This document shows positions 34,108 to 43,473 of a stretch of DNA of 64,000 bases, piece after piece; position 1 is the first letter of the stretch, and every line of letters starts with the position of its first letter. The notes beneath the pieces are model-generated. The model worked only from the letters and a program-made list of their open reading frames with translations, had not been told where the DNA came from and ran no database searches. Origin of the DNA: Ixodes scapularis (taxonomy: Eukaryota > Arthropoda > Arachnida > Ixodida > Ixodidae); the NCBI RefSeq assembly GCF_016920785.2, contig NW_024609857.1:195747027-195811026 (forward strand), given 5' to 3'. A program made the translations under genes and the position numbers.

Positions 34108-34536
34108 TTAATTATTTTCAAGACTATCTTGCTGTAAGGCAAGACGTGACACTTGCTGCGATAATTCTTTAGAGGCGGCGTCAACAGCACGCAGGTCTTC
34201 CTTAAGCGTTTTGATAATGATTAAATCGTTTTCCATAGCCCGTCTTTTTGACGATAAGGATTCTAGTTTATCATCCATCGTCTGCTGTTTGTCTTGAACA
34301 TTTCTCAGCTCTTGTAAGAGTTTTGACTGTCCCTGTCCGAGTTTAGGAAGAGCCGACACAGATTTCATTATTTCTGCAATTTGATCTTCAAGCTTGGTAA
34401 GACCTGGGTCACTTTCGACATCTCCTGAAGCAAGAAGCGGTAATTTGATATTAGACAATGCTGGGAAGCAAGTGATAGCTTCATCAAGTACGCGGGTAGA
34501 CAGGCGTTTTACACTGTTGGGGCATGGCACCGACAA
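34108..34536 (-). CDS. Non-LTR retrotransposon ORF1 fragment with broken 2A-like motif and coiled coil
   Basis: A 142-residue frame. Residues 35-48 read LLASGDVESDPGLT, clearly derived from a 2A-like ribosome-skipping motif (consensus D-V/I-E-x-N-P-G-P), but with Asp in place of Asn and Leu in place of the final Pro, so skipping is not expected. It is followed by about 90 residues of heptad-patterned coiled coil (KLEDQIAEIMKSVSAL, ELRNVQDKQQTMDDKLESL, LRAVDAASKELSQQVSRL). 2A at the N-terminus followed by a coiled coil is known for ORF1 proteins of some CR1/L1-like elements. The frame ends in -DSLENN and no RNA-binding domain follows, so this is a 5' fragment. The 5' UTR may extend to about 34700. 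Confidence 0.7.
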   Translation of the reverse strand: MSVPCPNSVKRLSTRVLDEAITCFPALSNIKLPLLASGDVESDPGLTKLEDQIAEIMKSVSALPKLGQGQSKLLQELRNVQDKQQTMDDKLESLSSKRRAMENDLIIIKTLKEDLRAVDAASKELSQQVSRLALQQDSLENN

Positions 34537-34700
34537 GAGAAACGGGTCTGAAGAACGACACGTGGTATTAAGTCGTTAAGGACAAACTTGTAGCAGAAGC
34601 AAACGTGAGCATGCTGGATGCCTGTCGGCGCCTAGCCCCGTCGGTGACTCGATGTGTCGCCCCTTTTCTACGCTCGGATTTAATGATTCAACCGGGGCGC

Positions 34701-35431
34701 CCGCTCGCTTTCCTGCAAAAGCAGTCGGTTTTGCACGAGGCACGGGGCAACGGGGGAGAGCAGACTATCTCCAACTTATATACTTTCGGGCAAAATGTTT
34801 GTGGGGTAGAAAATGCTCAAGTTAATAAAATATGCTATATTGCATCATTCCTGTTCATTCGATGGGATGCGGAACTTGATCACAGTATATAGACCAACTC
34901 AACTCTCTGACGTCAGACCGATGCGATGTCGCTGCTGTCGGTACTGAGCATGCGCAGATCGTTCGCCTCTGGCGAATTTGGTTTCTGCGCGCGCGCAGTG
35001 CCCTCGCCCGGTGGGCAAACGCGGGCTTGTTTGTAAACAGTGTGTTGGTCGGTAGACAACGTATATTTCGAAACATTTGTGGAGTGAAGCATGGGAATTC
35101 CAAGGAAAAGCAAAACGGACTATTTTCACTGAAATACACAGTTCAATCAAACCAAAGTGAACATAATAAAACGACCACACGGTGGTAATATAAAACAATG
35201 TCAATGATGTAAGGAATATAAATGCATCGTAAAAACAAATTGCACTGTAAGCAATGGGTGGCGCTGCGCTCACTCACACCACGTGTGCTGATAAGAATTG
35301 CATGCTTTCGACTAGATATTACCGCGAATAAAAAAGTAACTTTGACTAGTTATTTTCGAAAGCAATGTAAGGCTCTCTTGATCATCTCATTTACGCCAAG
35401 CGCCTACCCATTAAGTTGCTGACGCCTGCGT
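34701..35431. other. Non-coding stretch, nothing recognised
   Basis: Antisense frames at 34855-35273 overlap one another and show no domain. Confidence 0.45.
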
Positions 35432-35650
35432 TCACGGCAAAAAAATATCCAGGACGTCCTCCGCTCGAACTTCAATGTCGCGGTGAACATTCAAAAGCGC
35501 TAGACCGAGCAGTTGCTCATTCGAAGTGAACGCTCTCAAGTATGTTTTCAACCGTCGTAGTGCAGAGAACGAGTGCTCAGCTTCCGCCGTTATGGGCACG
35601 GTCGCTAGGATCTTGAGGAGACGATGGACGTTCTGAAATCGGGCCTCCGG
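35432..35650 (-). pseudogene. hAT transposase C-terminal dimerisation domain fragment
   Basis: A 72-codon - strand frame, with no ATG, reads RFQNVHRLLKILATVPITAE, then HSFSALRRLKTYLRAFTSNE and QLLGLALLNVHRDIEV, ending TGA at 35432-35434. This is the conserved hAT C-terminal (dimerisation) domain. The motif P-[IV]-T-x-A-x-[AC]-E-[RH]-S-F-S-x-L is intact except that Ala-Glu-Ala-Glu-His replaces the more usual Ser-x-Glu-Arg. It is also found in domesticated hAT-derived zinc-finger MYM-type genes. A TGA lies in frame directly upstream (35651-35653), and no DDE core was found, so this is an isolated piece, either a transposon relic or a terminal exon. Confidence 0.8.
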
Positions 35651-35653
35651 TCA

Positions 35654-37277
35654 GAGGGCGACGGCCGGTGGCGCAGACGTGACGGGCGTTTCACGTTTCT
35701 CCCTCTTTCATTGAACGCCTAAAATTTTCATATTTTTAGGGAGGTTTTCTTCACTTCATGATATTTCTCTCCATCAAGACGCCCGTCTCGATGGTCGCTC
35801 ACGGATGCGATGAAGTCCGTCTTGCTCTCTGCTTTGCATGTAGAGGCGGCGGTGCAACCCCACCTTTGGTCAGTGTGATTCTGAACCAACAGATGGCGGT
35901 GGGATCACCTTCCAGGCCTGTACATCAATGCGAGGAATTCTGTGCGGTGGCGCTTCGATAGAGTGGAGTATTTTTTTTATATTCTGAATTCGACAATCCT
36001 AGTCCTTCGCTTGTTTTTCTCTGCACGAGCTTTCTTTGGAACGCGAACGGCTGCACCAGTTCTCCTGCAAGGGGAGCAGTTGCCTACTCTCCGAACTCAC
36101 GTCTCCAGCAAATTTGGTCAGAACAAAGCGCAAAAATCGTCCTGAGCCAAATGGCGAGACACATGCACAACACAACAACCGACGCGTTGGAAAATATAAA
36201 ATTGACAGTCCGCCGTTAGCACCCCGCAGGGATTTTGGAGGCCAATTACAAATATTTCAATGTAATCAGATTTATATAACGGGCCGGCCCTTTTTTCGTG
36301 CATTTGTTTGGCTTTTCGTTGATTTCCAGGAAAACGTGATGACGTGATAGCATTAAAACTTGGGTTTGGGCTAGTTGGTTCATTATTGTCCTGTCGTCCG
36401 TGTTTCTTTATTGTCCTCGTTTGTTCGCGATTTTTAACCTTTTATTCAATGACGTGATAGACTTGGGTATCCAAAATTCCAGCTTGAGGAATTAAATACC
36501 TCAAAAGTCAAAACAAATGAACTATTTTTGTGCGATCAGGTGTCTCGTTTATGTTGCTGGGTGTTCATTTTGACCAAAACCACGAGACTAGAAAACACAA
36601 AAAATGACACTCAGGTTTAGATATTGAGTTTGGTAAACCTAAAGTAGGAATGGCGCGAGAGTCATAATAAAAATATGCCAAGGTTAAAAATTAACTTGCC
36701 GCAATAAATGCTAATAACTAATTTTAATACGATTTCAATGATAAATTCAATGACTGCCCAGGAAACGCTTCTGGGTCTGTGCATAGCATTTGCACAGAGT
36801 TTAAGCAATGTACCAGTTTTAATTTGGAGATTTATGCGTGCAAGTAGTGGTGTGCGAAAACGAAAAAAAAGATGCAAACGAGTAGAGTTTGACGTTGTAA
36901 AAAATATATAGTATAAGCTCGCACATGGTACGCTGGTTAAGGCTGAAACAGCGCTACATTTTACAATAGCGTTGAGCGTATCGAGAGTTAAGGGTGCATC
37001 GAAAGCTAAAGCTGATACACATATACTGCTCAGGCCGTTATGTTTGAATGTTTATGGTACTTTAATACTCTCAGATTTGGTGTAAGTTGTCTCCTGATTG
37101 CTTACAACAGGAAGAAGGAAGCATCTGGATTGATAGGAAAACTCCACCTGCTGACAGCTACCAATCATCTCGGCGCCGATTATGATTATTCACTACATGC
37201 CAATGGTTGCGTGCTGAGAACGAGTTTTTCCCACATGATTTCATACAATCGCAATTGTTCTTGAGAAACAACATTGT
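35654..37277. other. Non-coding stretch, nothing recognised
   Basis: Short frames only. GTCCGTGTTTCTTTATTGTC at about 36399 belongs to the recurrent motif described in the findings. Confidence 0.5.
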
Positions 37278-37739
37278 TTACTCACGGAAGTGATGTGAAG
37301 TTTCGAATATCTGTATTGATTGTGGCACACGTGGCAAGTGGCATAGGTTTTTTTTACAATCCGTGAAATAGAATGCTCCGGACATTTGTGAAAACTGCTG
37401 AGCTTGCTCCGCATTCATGGGGCCCGGGTTTGTTTCAATATCGCCACAACAAAGCAGTAATCTAAAAGAGCCAACACACGCTTGACCATAATGCAGTAAA
37501 CAAAACAGACAGTGTGGACAGGGCAGCAGTAGCAAAAAACGGTCGTCGGACCGGTAACAATGACTGTCGTCAAGTGCGGGACGTACCTGCACAAAGCTGA
37601 AAGACAGCCTGTTAAGCATGCTGCTCGTCGCGCTGCTGCCGGCCTGCCCACTGAACAGCTCGCAGAGGTTCTCCCCTTTTGTAGTTCCAGGAGGTGACGC
37701 CGACGTCCCACGTGTTCTTCCGTTTAACCATGACACCAC
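37278..37739 (-). CDS. Non-LTR retrotransposon ORF1 N-terminus with canonical 2A-like peptide
   Basis: A 153-residue frame. Residues about 97-108 read LLCCGDIETNPGP and fit the 2A ribosome-skipping consensus (DxExNPGP) exactly. During translation such a motif releases the upstream peptide at the Gly-Pro junction and continues with the downstream protein. It is preceded by a hydrophobic cysteine-rich stretch (DRFLLLLPCPHCLFCLLHYG), which may act as a signal sequence, as reported for some 2A-bearing retroelements. Downstream only about 45 residues remain (MNAEQAQQFSQMSGAFYF then unrelated sequence) before a stop, so ORF1 is truncated. The start codon is uncertain. A GTACGT donor-like site follows CTTTGTGCAG near 37586. 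Confidence 0.7.
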   Translation of the reverse strand: MVSWLNGRTRGTSASPPGTTKGENLCELFSGQAGSSATSSMLNRLSFSFVQVRPALDDSHCYRSDDRFLLLLPCPHCLFCLLHYGQACVGSFRLLLCCGDIETNPGPMNAEQAQQFSQMSGAFYFTDCKKNLCHLPRVPQSIQIFETSHHFRE

Positions 37740-37942
37740 GTGCTTTTTTGGCGAACTGTCGATCGTGATGTTGAGGGAAAGTGACGGGATCAGCTCGGTC
37801 TAAGGCCCCTCAGCTGGGTCATCGCAGCACCGCTGTTTTCGTCGTTTGCTTCGAGCGCGTGTCGAAATCCGTCCTCAGAAGTGATGTTAGTAGTTCCATG
37901 TCGCAGCACCAGAAACTGCACAAAGATGAAAGGCAGCCTGTC
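37587..37942. repeat. 27-bp direct repeat, 329 bp apart, in the 5' region of the 2A element
   Basis: 37587-37613 and 37916-37942 match at 24 of 27 positions (CTGCACAAAG...CAGCCTGT). They flank the ORF1 5' region and may be remains of a duplicated promoter unit. Function is inference. Confidence 0.6.
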
Positions 37943-38253
37943 AAGGCGGCGGTCCCACGGCGGCCATTTTGAACAAGCCATTAGTTCAACCACTAGATGG
38001 TGGCACTCATCCGTGCGGCCAGAAAACAGGCTCGCGGCAGTGACGTTCCTCTTCAGCTCTTAATTTCCTCCTTTCTGCTGCTCGCCCGTGCACGTTGAGC
38101 GCTCAGCGCGTGCTCCCGCTGACACAAATGCCAGGAAGCAAGCAAGCAAAACTTTATTTTGTGTAAGGGCCTACGTCCTGGTCCGGACGGCCCGTCCGGC
38201 CCACGTCTCGCGGATGGATTCCGCAAGGGGACCGGAGTGATTAGTTAGTGCTT

Positions 38254-38746
38254 CTAGTGCGGTGGATATGTCGGCGCCCGTGGGTGGAGCCAGCCATTCC
38301 TTCCAAGAGATGATGTGTGAGAGGGTTGGGGGAAGGGTGGGTGGGTTACAAGACCATTAGATGTGAGGGATGGAAGGGTATTCTCCGCATTTTGGGCAGG
38401 TGGGGGAGTCGGGTCGTTTGTAGATGTGGTGGAAGATGTGGTGCGATGGAAGAGAGTTGGTCTGGGCTTGCTTGACGAGGGAGGACTGTTGTCTAGACAT
38501 GGTTTTTGGAGGTTGAGGGTAGATGGTCCACTCTTCACGTTGTTCTTTTAACCTCGACTTCCGCAGAGCTCGGTGAGCGTTCCTGGTTGCGCCTACCGAG
38601 TAGATAGCCGGCCATGACGTGACGGGACCCGGGGAGTTTTCGCGGGTGAGACCGATGGGCTGTCTCATTTCCCTCCACGCCTTGGTGGCCAGGCGTCCAT
38701 ACGAGGCGGAATTTTTTGTCCGGGTAGCGGACATGTATTTCATGGA
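38254..38746 (-). pseudogene. Retrotransposon ORF2 fragment: RNase H end and zinc finger
   Basis: VHEIHVRYPDKKFRLVWTPG then HQGVEGNETAH restarts immediately at the break at 38746. A frameshift follows near 38670. The last part reads SHHIFHHIYKRPDSPTCPKC and GEYPSIPHI, giving the C-x2-C...H ligands; the final Cys (in WSCNPP) follows a stop. It ends with a stop near 38190. Confidence 0.75.
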
Positions 38747-38826
38747 CTCCCTACTGAAAAAACCCATATGAAGTTATACCGGATCATACCGGTCCGGTAT
38801 ATTTAGACCGGAGGCCCGATAGCATT

Positions 38827-39165
38827 ATAGCGGCGGCCCGGAGTAGCTTTACCGGGACCGGTGTCCGTTCTCCGGAGTCCCGGTGACGCCATAGCGGCGG
38901 CCCGGAGCGCTTTACCGGGACCGGTTTACTTAGCCCGGAGCCCCGGTAGCCTCATAGCGGTTGCCTTAACTGGTGTACCGGACTGTGGCTCCGGTCATAG
39001 CGGCGGCCCGGAGTAGCTTTACCGGGACCGGTGTACGTTGTCCAGAGTCCCGGTGACGCCATAGCGACGGCCCGGAGTGTTTTACCGGGACCGGTTTACT
39101 TAGTCTGGAGCCCGGTAGCTTCATAGCGGTTGCCCTAACTGGTGTATTGGACTGTGGCTCCGGTC
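38827..39165. repeat. Two 170-bp tandem units with CCGG-rich sub-repeats
   Basis: Units start at 38827 and 38997 with ATAGCGGCGGCCCGGAGTAG. Each contains two copies of a sub-repeat (CGGCCCGGAG...TTTACCGGGACCGGT) and ends CTGTGGCTCCGGTC. The two units are over 90 percent identical by eye. ACCGGT and CCGGACCGGT-type palindromes recur on either side (38770-38810, 39160-39240). Confidence 0.85.
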
Positions 39166-39711
39166 ATACCGGGCATTACCGGAACTCCAGGAAAGCAAAG
39201 CGGTCGCCCGGTGCGCTAAGCCGGTGAACCGGATAGTCATGGCGGTCACCCGGTAACTCTACTGATAAGCGGGAAAGCTGTGGCCGTTTATCAGTTCGTG
39301 ATACCGCGGCGAAGAACTGAAGCGAAAAGGCCGGCGACTCGCGAAAAACGGAAATGTTTTAATACACCTGGTTTCTACAAATTTAAAGCAAATTAGGGAC
39401 AATGAAATAAAAATATCTACATAAAAGTGGAGCACGCATTAAGGATGTCTGCAATTGTAGTCTGTATAAAACAAAAAGATATATATCAGAAGTACAAAAA
39501 AGGGAATTTCACCGATCTTTATAAAGAGACACAGAAAAGGTATTTATTGTCGAAATTTTACTCACCCATCTATTGTTCAATCTGCCCCCACAAGATATTT
39601 GTAGCATCAAATCTCCTTTATTTTTAATGCTGCTCAAGAATAAGATACTCAGGTTTGCTGCCAGCTTTCCAGTCATGTCGTTACGCACGAGGTTGTTTTA
39701 AGGTTGTAGAG
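39166..39711. other. Interior of the TIR element, no gene recognised
   Basis: A short + strand frame at 39427-39627 has no domain. A+T-rich from 39355 on. Confidence 0.5.
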
Positions 39712-40244
39712 CAGGTGTCGCCAAACTTACACTGTCCAAGAGCCGCAATCAAAATTGTCAATTTTTCGAGAGCAGCACTGGGAAGGGGGGGGGGGGGGGG
39801 GTGACAGGAGGGAATATTGTTCTCTTGGCCTTTGCAATAACTGATTGTTTAGAAAACATACAGGAACTATGTTTCAGGGAGCTTTGGTTTCCTATCTGAT
39901 CAATGTCTACCTTCATTTTCTGTTAAGTAGAGGGGAATTTCACACAAGTTGCCACACAAAATTGATGCTGCCTCAACCTAGCAGGTGGGAAGGCAGCAAA
40001 GTAGCGAATTTTAAAATCGAGATGATGTTTTCATCTAATTTGTTCCCTTCTGAACAGATCTTACTTAGAAAAGCTGATCAACATTGTATTTCATGTCATG
40101 TTTGCCGCCTGTTTCTTATTGTAATGTTTTCATCAACAAGCTTAGTGTTTCGTCCCAACTATTTTAATTTGGGAGTCCTCAGATTACGAGATCACTTGGC
40201 CAATGAAGAGCCGCATGCGGCGAGCCGAAGATTGGCCACCCCTG
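39712..40244. mobile_element. Non-autonomous hAT element with 8-bp target duplication
   Basis: The left end reads CAGGTGTCGCCAAACTTACA and the right end reversed CAGGGGTGGCCAATCTTCGG, typical hAT termini (CAGKGKTSGCCAA). The flanks are TTGTAGAG (39704-39711) and TCGTAGAG (40245-40252), an 8-bp target duplication with one mismatch. GAGCCGC motifs near both ends fit the same group. The open frame over 39845-40306 crosses the right end and shows no transposase domain. It is nested inside the larger TIR element, so it is the younger insertion. Confidence 0.85.
39779..39801. repeat. Poly-G tract
   Basis: About 19 G near the left end of the hAT element. Length is uncertain. Confidence 0.8.
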
Positions 40245-41086
40245 TCGTAGAGCATCTAAAGCACATATTCGTAATAGAATTAATCTTTGCAATGCGACTT
40301 TCATGACCAATCTGGACACAGAAAAGACGGTACTGATTTCAAGAAACTTTGAGTGAGTATAGTCACGACAATCTTGACTGCAGCAGCACTACGACATCAC
40401 AGGTCTCTGTTTTGTTTGCCTCAGAGCAACGTTACTAAAACACTCAGTTGGGAAACTCGCAGTCGAAACCTGGGCCGCTGGCGTCCACCGAGACCAAGCT
40501 AAATGCGACAACAGCGCCACCCATTATCATTTGTCTGTACTGTGGTCACTCTGAGGTTTTTGAAAGCCTGTTTTTGCGTAAAAACAAACGAAAAAGACTC
40601 TTTTTGTATGAAATTTATTGGAGTTTAGTACCAAATGATGGGCGCGTGATGTTTTTATCATCTTTAGTTCGCAAGGTTTTGCGGAACAATTAATATTGTT
40701 TTTATAAAACCATGCCTCAGCCGGCCTTTCAGGTAGCGCGTCCCGACCTAGGTGCATTTTAACTTCAGTAGTTCGACGCGGCGCGTCCGCCGGGGGGTCG
40801 GGGGTGACCCCTGTCTAAGCCAAAAAGAGAAGTCACGCGCAGTTTCTCGAGTGGCCGCTGCGGGAGAAACGGCGTTGTGTTCGTCATTAGCTCGATGCTC
40901 GGAGACAAGTTGGGGCCATATGTTTAGGGCTGTGTAACCCAAACACTGTCACAGCACTCATACCCAATCTCGCTGTGAGGATGGTATGAAAGTGATCTGG
41001 GGGCCTTGCCTATCTAGGTGGTACTGTCTCGGGATGCTAACCTTTTGTGAACAGGAATTGCATGGCACCCGTATCTGCTGGTTTAC
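40245..41086. other. Interior of the TIR element, no gene recognised
   Basis: The frames at 40448-40693 (+) and 40527-40757 (-) are mutual shadows. 40740-40930 is G+C-rich with antisense frames. Nothing else is seen. Confidence 0.5.
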
Positions 41087-41486
41087 GTAGGTCGACCTGT
41101 GTCTATAGTCGGGTTGACCTGTGTCTACAGTCAGGTCGACCCGTGTCGTAGGTCGGGTTGACCCGAGTCTACAGTCGGGTCAACCCATGTCTACAGTCAG
41201 GTCGACCCGCGTCTACGGTCAGGTCAACCCGTGTCTACGGTCGGGTCGACCCGTGTCTACGGTCGGGTCGACCGTAGACACGGGTCGACCCGACCGTCTA
41301 CGGTCAGGTCAACCCGTGTCTACGGTCGGGTCGACCCGTGTCAACCCGACCGTCTACGGTCAGGTCAACCCGTGTCTACGGTCGGGTCGACCCGTGTCTA
41401 CGGTCGGGTCGACCCGCGTCTACGGTCGGGTCGACCCGTGTCTACGGTCGGGTCGACCCGTGTCTACGGTCGGGTCAACCCAACCA
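41087..41486. repeat. 22-bp tandem array with GGGTCGACCC palindromic core
   Basis: About 18 units of 22 bp. A consensus unit is at 41374-41395; its core GGGTCGACCC is a perfect palindrome containing GTCGAC. Units vary mainly as GTCGAC versus GTCAAC and GGGTC versus AGGTC. Near 41268-41300 and 41335-41355 units switch orientation, producing extended inverted repeats. Because 22 is not a multiple of three and the unit lacks stops, long frames run through it on both strands (41121-41549 +, 41420-42199 -); these are not genes. Confidence 0.95.
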
Positions 41487-41611
41487 CAAACAGCATGGTT
41501 CAGTCGGGTCGACCCGACCCGACTGAATACGGGACCTGTATGTCCATAACACCATATGACCCAAACGGGTAGGACCCGTACTAAAAGTATACGGCTTTTT
41601 TCAGCAGGGCT

Positions 41612-42199
41612 ATCATATCCATCATATAGTGTAAGGTGTTGTCGGTGTAGTTTAGTAGGGCGCGCTGGTGAGTCCGTGAAGATTAGCGTGGGATTAGTGG
41701 TAGGTTGTTGGGCTGGGTGTTCCATGGCTTTGTCGATGGCGTATTCTTCCAAATTGTCGATCGTTGGGGGTTCTGTGAAGGTTTTGGAGTAATATGTTTT
41801 AGTGCGTGTGTTGACGAAAGCTATTTTGCCATGCGTGACCTGGTGACTGGCATCAGCAAAATACGTATCATGATCCGTCTCATGTAGGTAGCGTATTCGC
41901 TTTTCGTGGGCTTTGGCGCGGAGTTTTTGTCTCTCGGGGTTGTTGTCGGGGTTCATGTTTTTCAGTAGGGGTTCCACTGTAACATTTGGGCTGGCGCTTT
42001 TCCATGGAGGGGGAGGTATGGGGATTGGGGCAAGTGAGTCTGCGCTGATATCTAGTGTCTGCAAAATTGTTCGCCCTCGGTTTGAGGTAGGGAGTCGTAA
42101 TATCTCCCCGTCTTTGTGCATTTGTATCCGTTCTGTAACGGCGTTGAAAGTTCCCGTGTTGAGAAGGCGTTCGCTGGACGCGTGGCGCGGCACTCCCAA
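41612..42199 (-). CDS. Retrotransposon ORF2 fragment: RT end to RNase H first half
   Basis: The frame from 42199 carries YFADASHQVTHGKIAFVN (first RNase H Asp in FADAS), EEYAIDKAMEH (the Glu) and NPTLIFTDS (the second Asp). After FTDS a one-base shift is needed to reach HQRALLNYTDNTLHYMMDMI, which runs into the break at 41611. The annotated frame itself continues on through the transposon end and the 22-bp array to 41420, but those residues are not retroelement protein. Upstream of 42199 the RT C-terminal segment continues to about 42560 with one stop. Confidence 0.75.
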
Positions 42200-42560
42200 G
42201 GCGAGTCGGTACAGTTTACGGAGACTGGCTTCGAGCTTTTTGATTTGGGTACATGTTGTCGTGAGGTACGGTAGTGTGTATAAGAGACGAGATATGACGA
42301 AGGCGTCGATGATATGGAGTAGATTATGCTCTTTGAGTCCGGTTCTGTGATTTGTGGTCCGCTGTATCAGGTGTGCGATCTGATTGATTTGGGTGTGAAG
42401 GCGGTGGAGTGATCCTTCCGGTTTACCGTTGAATTGGAATACTACTCCTAGAATTTTGATTTGATCAACTTGTTGAATTTCCTTGCCCTGTAGCTTGATT
42501 TTTATGAGTTTTCAGTCGGGGTAGGGTCCTCTCTTGGAGGATGTGACCAGTAGTTGAGTT

Positions 42561-43473
42561 TTGGAGGGAGATCAAATGCCAGCGAACCTGCAGTGGTGCT
42601 ACCAGTGCCCAGTTCGCACAGAAGCGGAGCCCAGCCAGCTCATCGACCCGATCGAGAGTGCCTAGCCGGGCAAAATTTGTTCTTTGATACTGGCTTTGTT
42701 CCGAGCTGCAGGGTTCGCAAAGCGATTTTGTTAGAGGCTCACAAGCTAGTAGCTAACGTTTTAACTATTCAAGAATTAATAACAAAGTCAATCAACGGAT
42801 GAGAATGTTATCAAACGATAAAGAACATATATAAGACATGCCTCGTCAGAATTTCGTGAATGAAAGAGCTTTTTCACGACATAAACATTTAAATTCATTT
42901 TCGCTGTAAGTCAGAGCGCAGCCGACATAAAAGGCCAATGAGGCCAATGAAGCAGAGCCAAAAAAACACTATGTCACGGAGCTCAACGTCTTATAGAGCG
43001 TTTGTTGTCACCGGTCAAAGAAATCAGGCGCAAACCATGCACCATGGTCTTGTGCTTTTAGTGTGCGTGTTTGTGCTTGTGTACTACATAGTCTTTGACT
43101 GCATTTTGATCTATGATAAAACAAGCAATAGCAGACACTTTTTTCAAGACGGGTGTTCAGAGGGGCGCTCTATATAACTCAACATTTTGACAATAGTTTG
43201 ATTAAACTTGATTACCAATTATCTGACCTTATAAATAACCACCCCAATATGGTCGAAATAGTACGCCGAGGTTGAAGAGTCTGCATGTTCAAGAAAAGAG
43301 TAAAAGTGTATTTTTTTAGCCCCAGCGACCTAAACTTAAAAATTGAGGTAGTGGGTAGCAGATTTCAAAGTGTTTTCATATTGGTTTCGATATTGTTCAA
43401 TAATAATTAGGTCTATTGATAATTTGATGTTGAAAAAATATGCCAACGTCTTACATGTATCTTTATATGCTGT
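42561..43473. other. Non-coding stretch, nothing recognised
   Basis: The frames at 42554-42802 and 42938-43177 (+) have no recognisable domain. Confidence 0.5.

Larger units (their letters stand above)
38749..41609. mobile_element. 2.86-kb TIR element with asymmetric palindromic tandem arrays
   Basis: The left end reads CCCTACTGAAAAAACCCATA, and the right end reversed reads CCCTGCTGAAAAAAGCCGTA. CT is repeated on both sides (38747-38748 and 41610-41611). Removing the segment with one CT restores the RNase H reading frame of the host retrotransposon, so these are the true boundaries. The left subterminal region is a CCGG-rich array of two 170-bp units (38827-39165). The right subterminal region is about 18 copies of a 22-bp unit (41087-41486). 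No transposase is seen; the open frames inside are short or array-derived. A hAT MITE (39712-40244) is inserted within it. I cannot assign a superfamily; the apparent 2-bp target repeat is CT/AG, not TA. Confidence 0.75.
38133..42560 (-). mobile_element. I-like non-LTR retrotransposon, 5'-truncated, split by a DNA element
   Basis: The - strand element runs from about 42560 (RT end) to 41612, is interrupted by 38749-41609, and resumes from 38746 to a 3' end at 38133-38160 (AATAAAGTTTTGCTTGCTTG, AATAAA then GCTT-type tail). The upstream half holds the RT C-terminus (IKILGVVFQFNGKPEGSL, about 42440) and the first part of RNase H with TLIFTDS (41660). The downstream half holds LVWTPGHQGVEGNETAH (about 38690), the RNase H His box, a zinc finger CPKCGEYPSIPH (38365) and the end SWKEWLAPPTGAD. 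The two halves join in frame across the insertion, showing they were one element. Confidence 0.85.

Noticed and set aside
41121..41572. Overlapping 113-142-residue + strand frames rich in STVGSTRVYGRVDP repeats
   Set aside because: They are translations of a 22-bp array without stops; equally long frames run on the other strand and in other phases.
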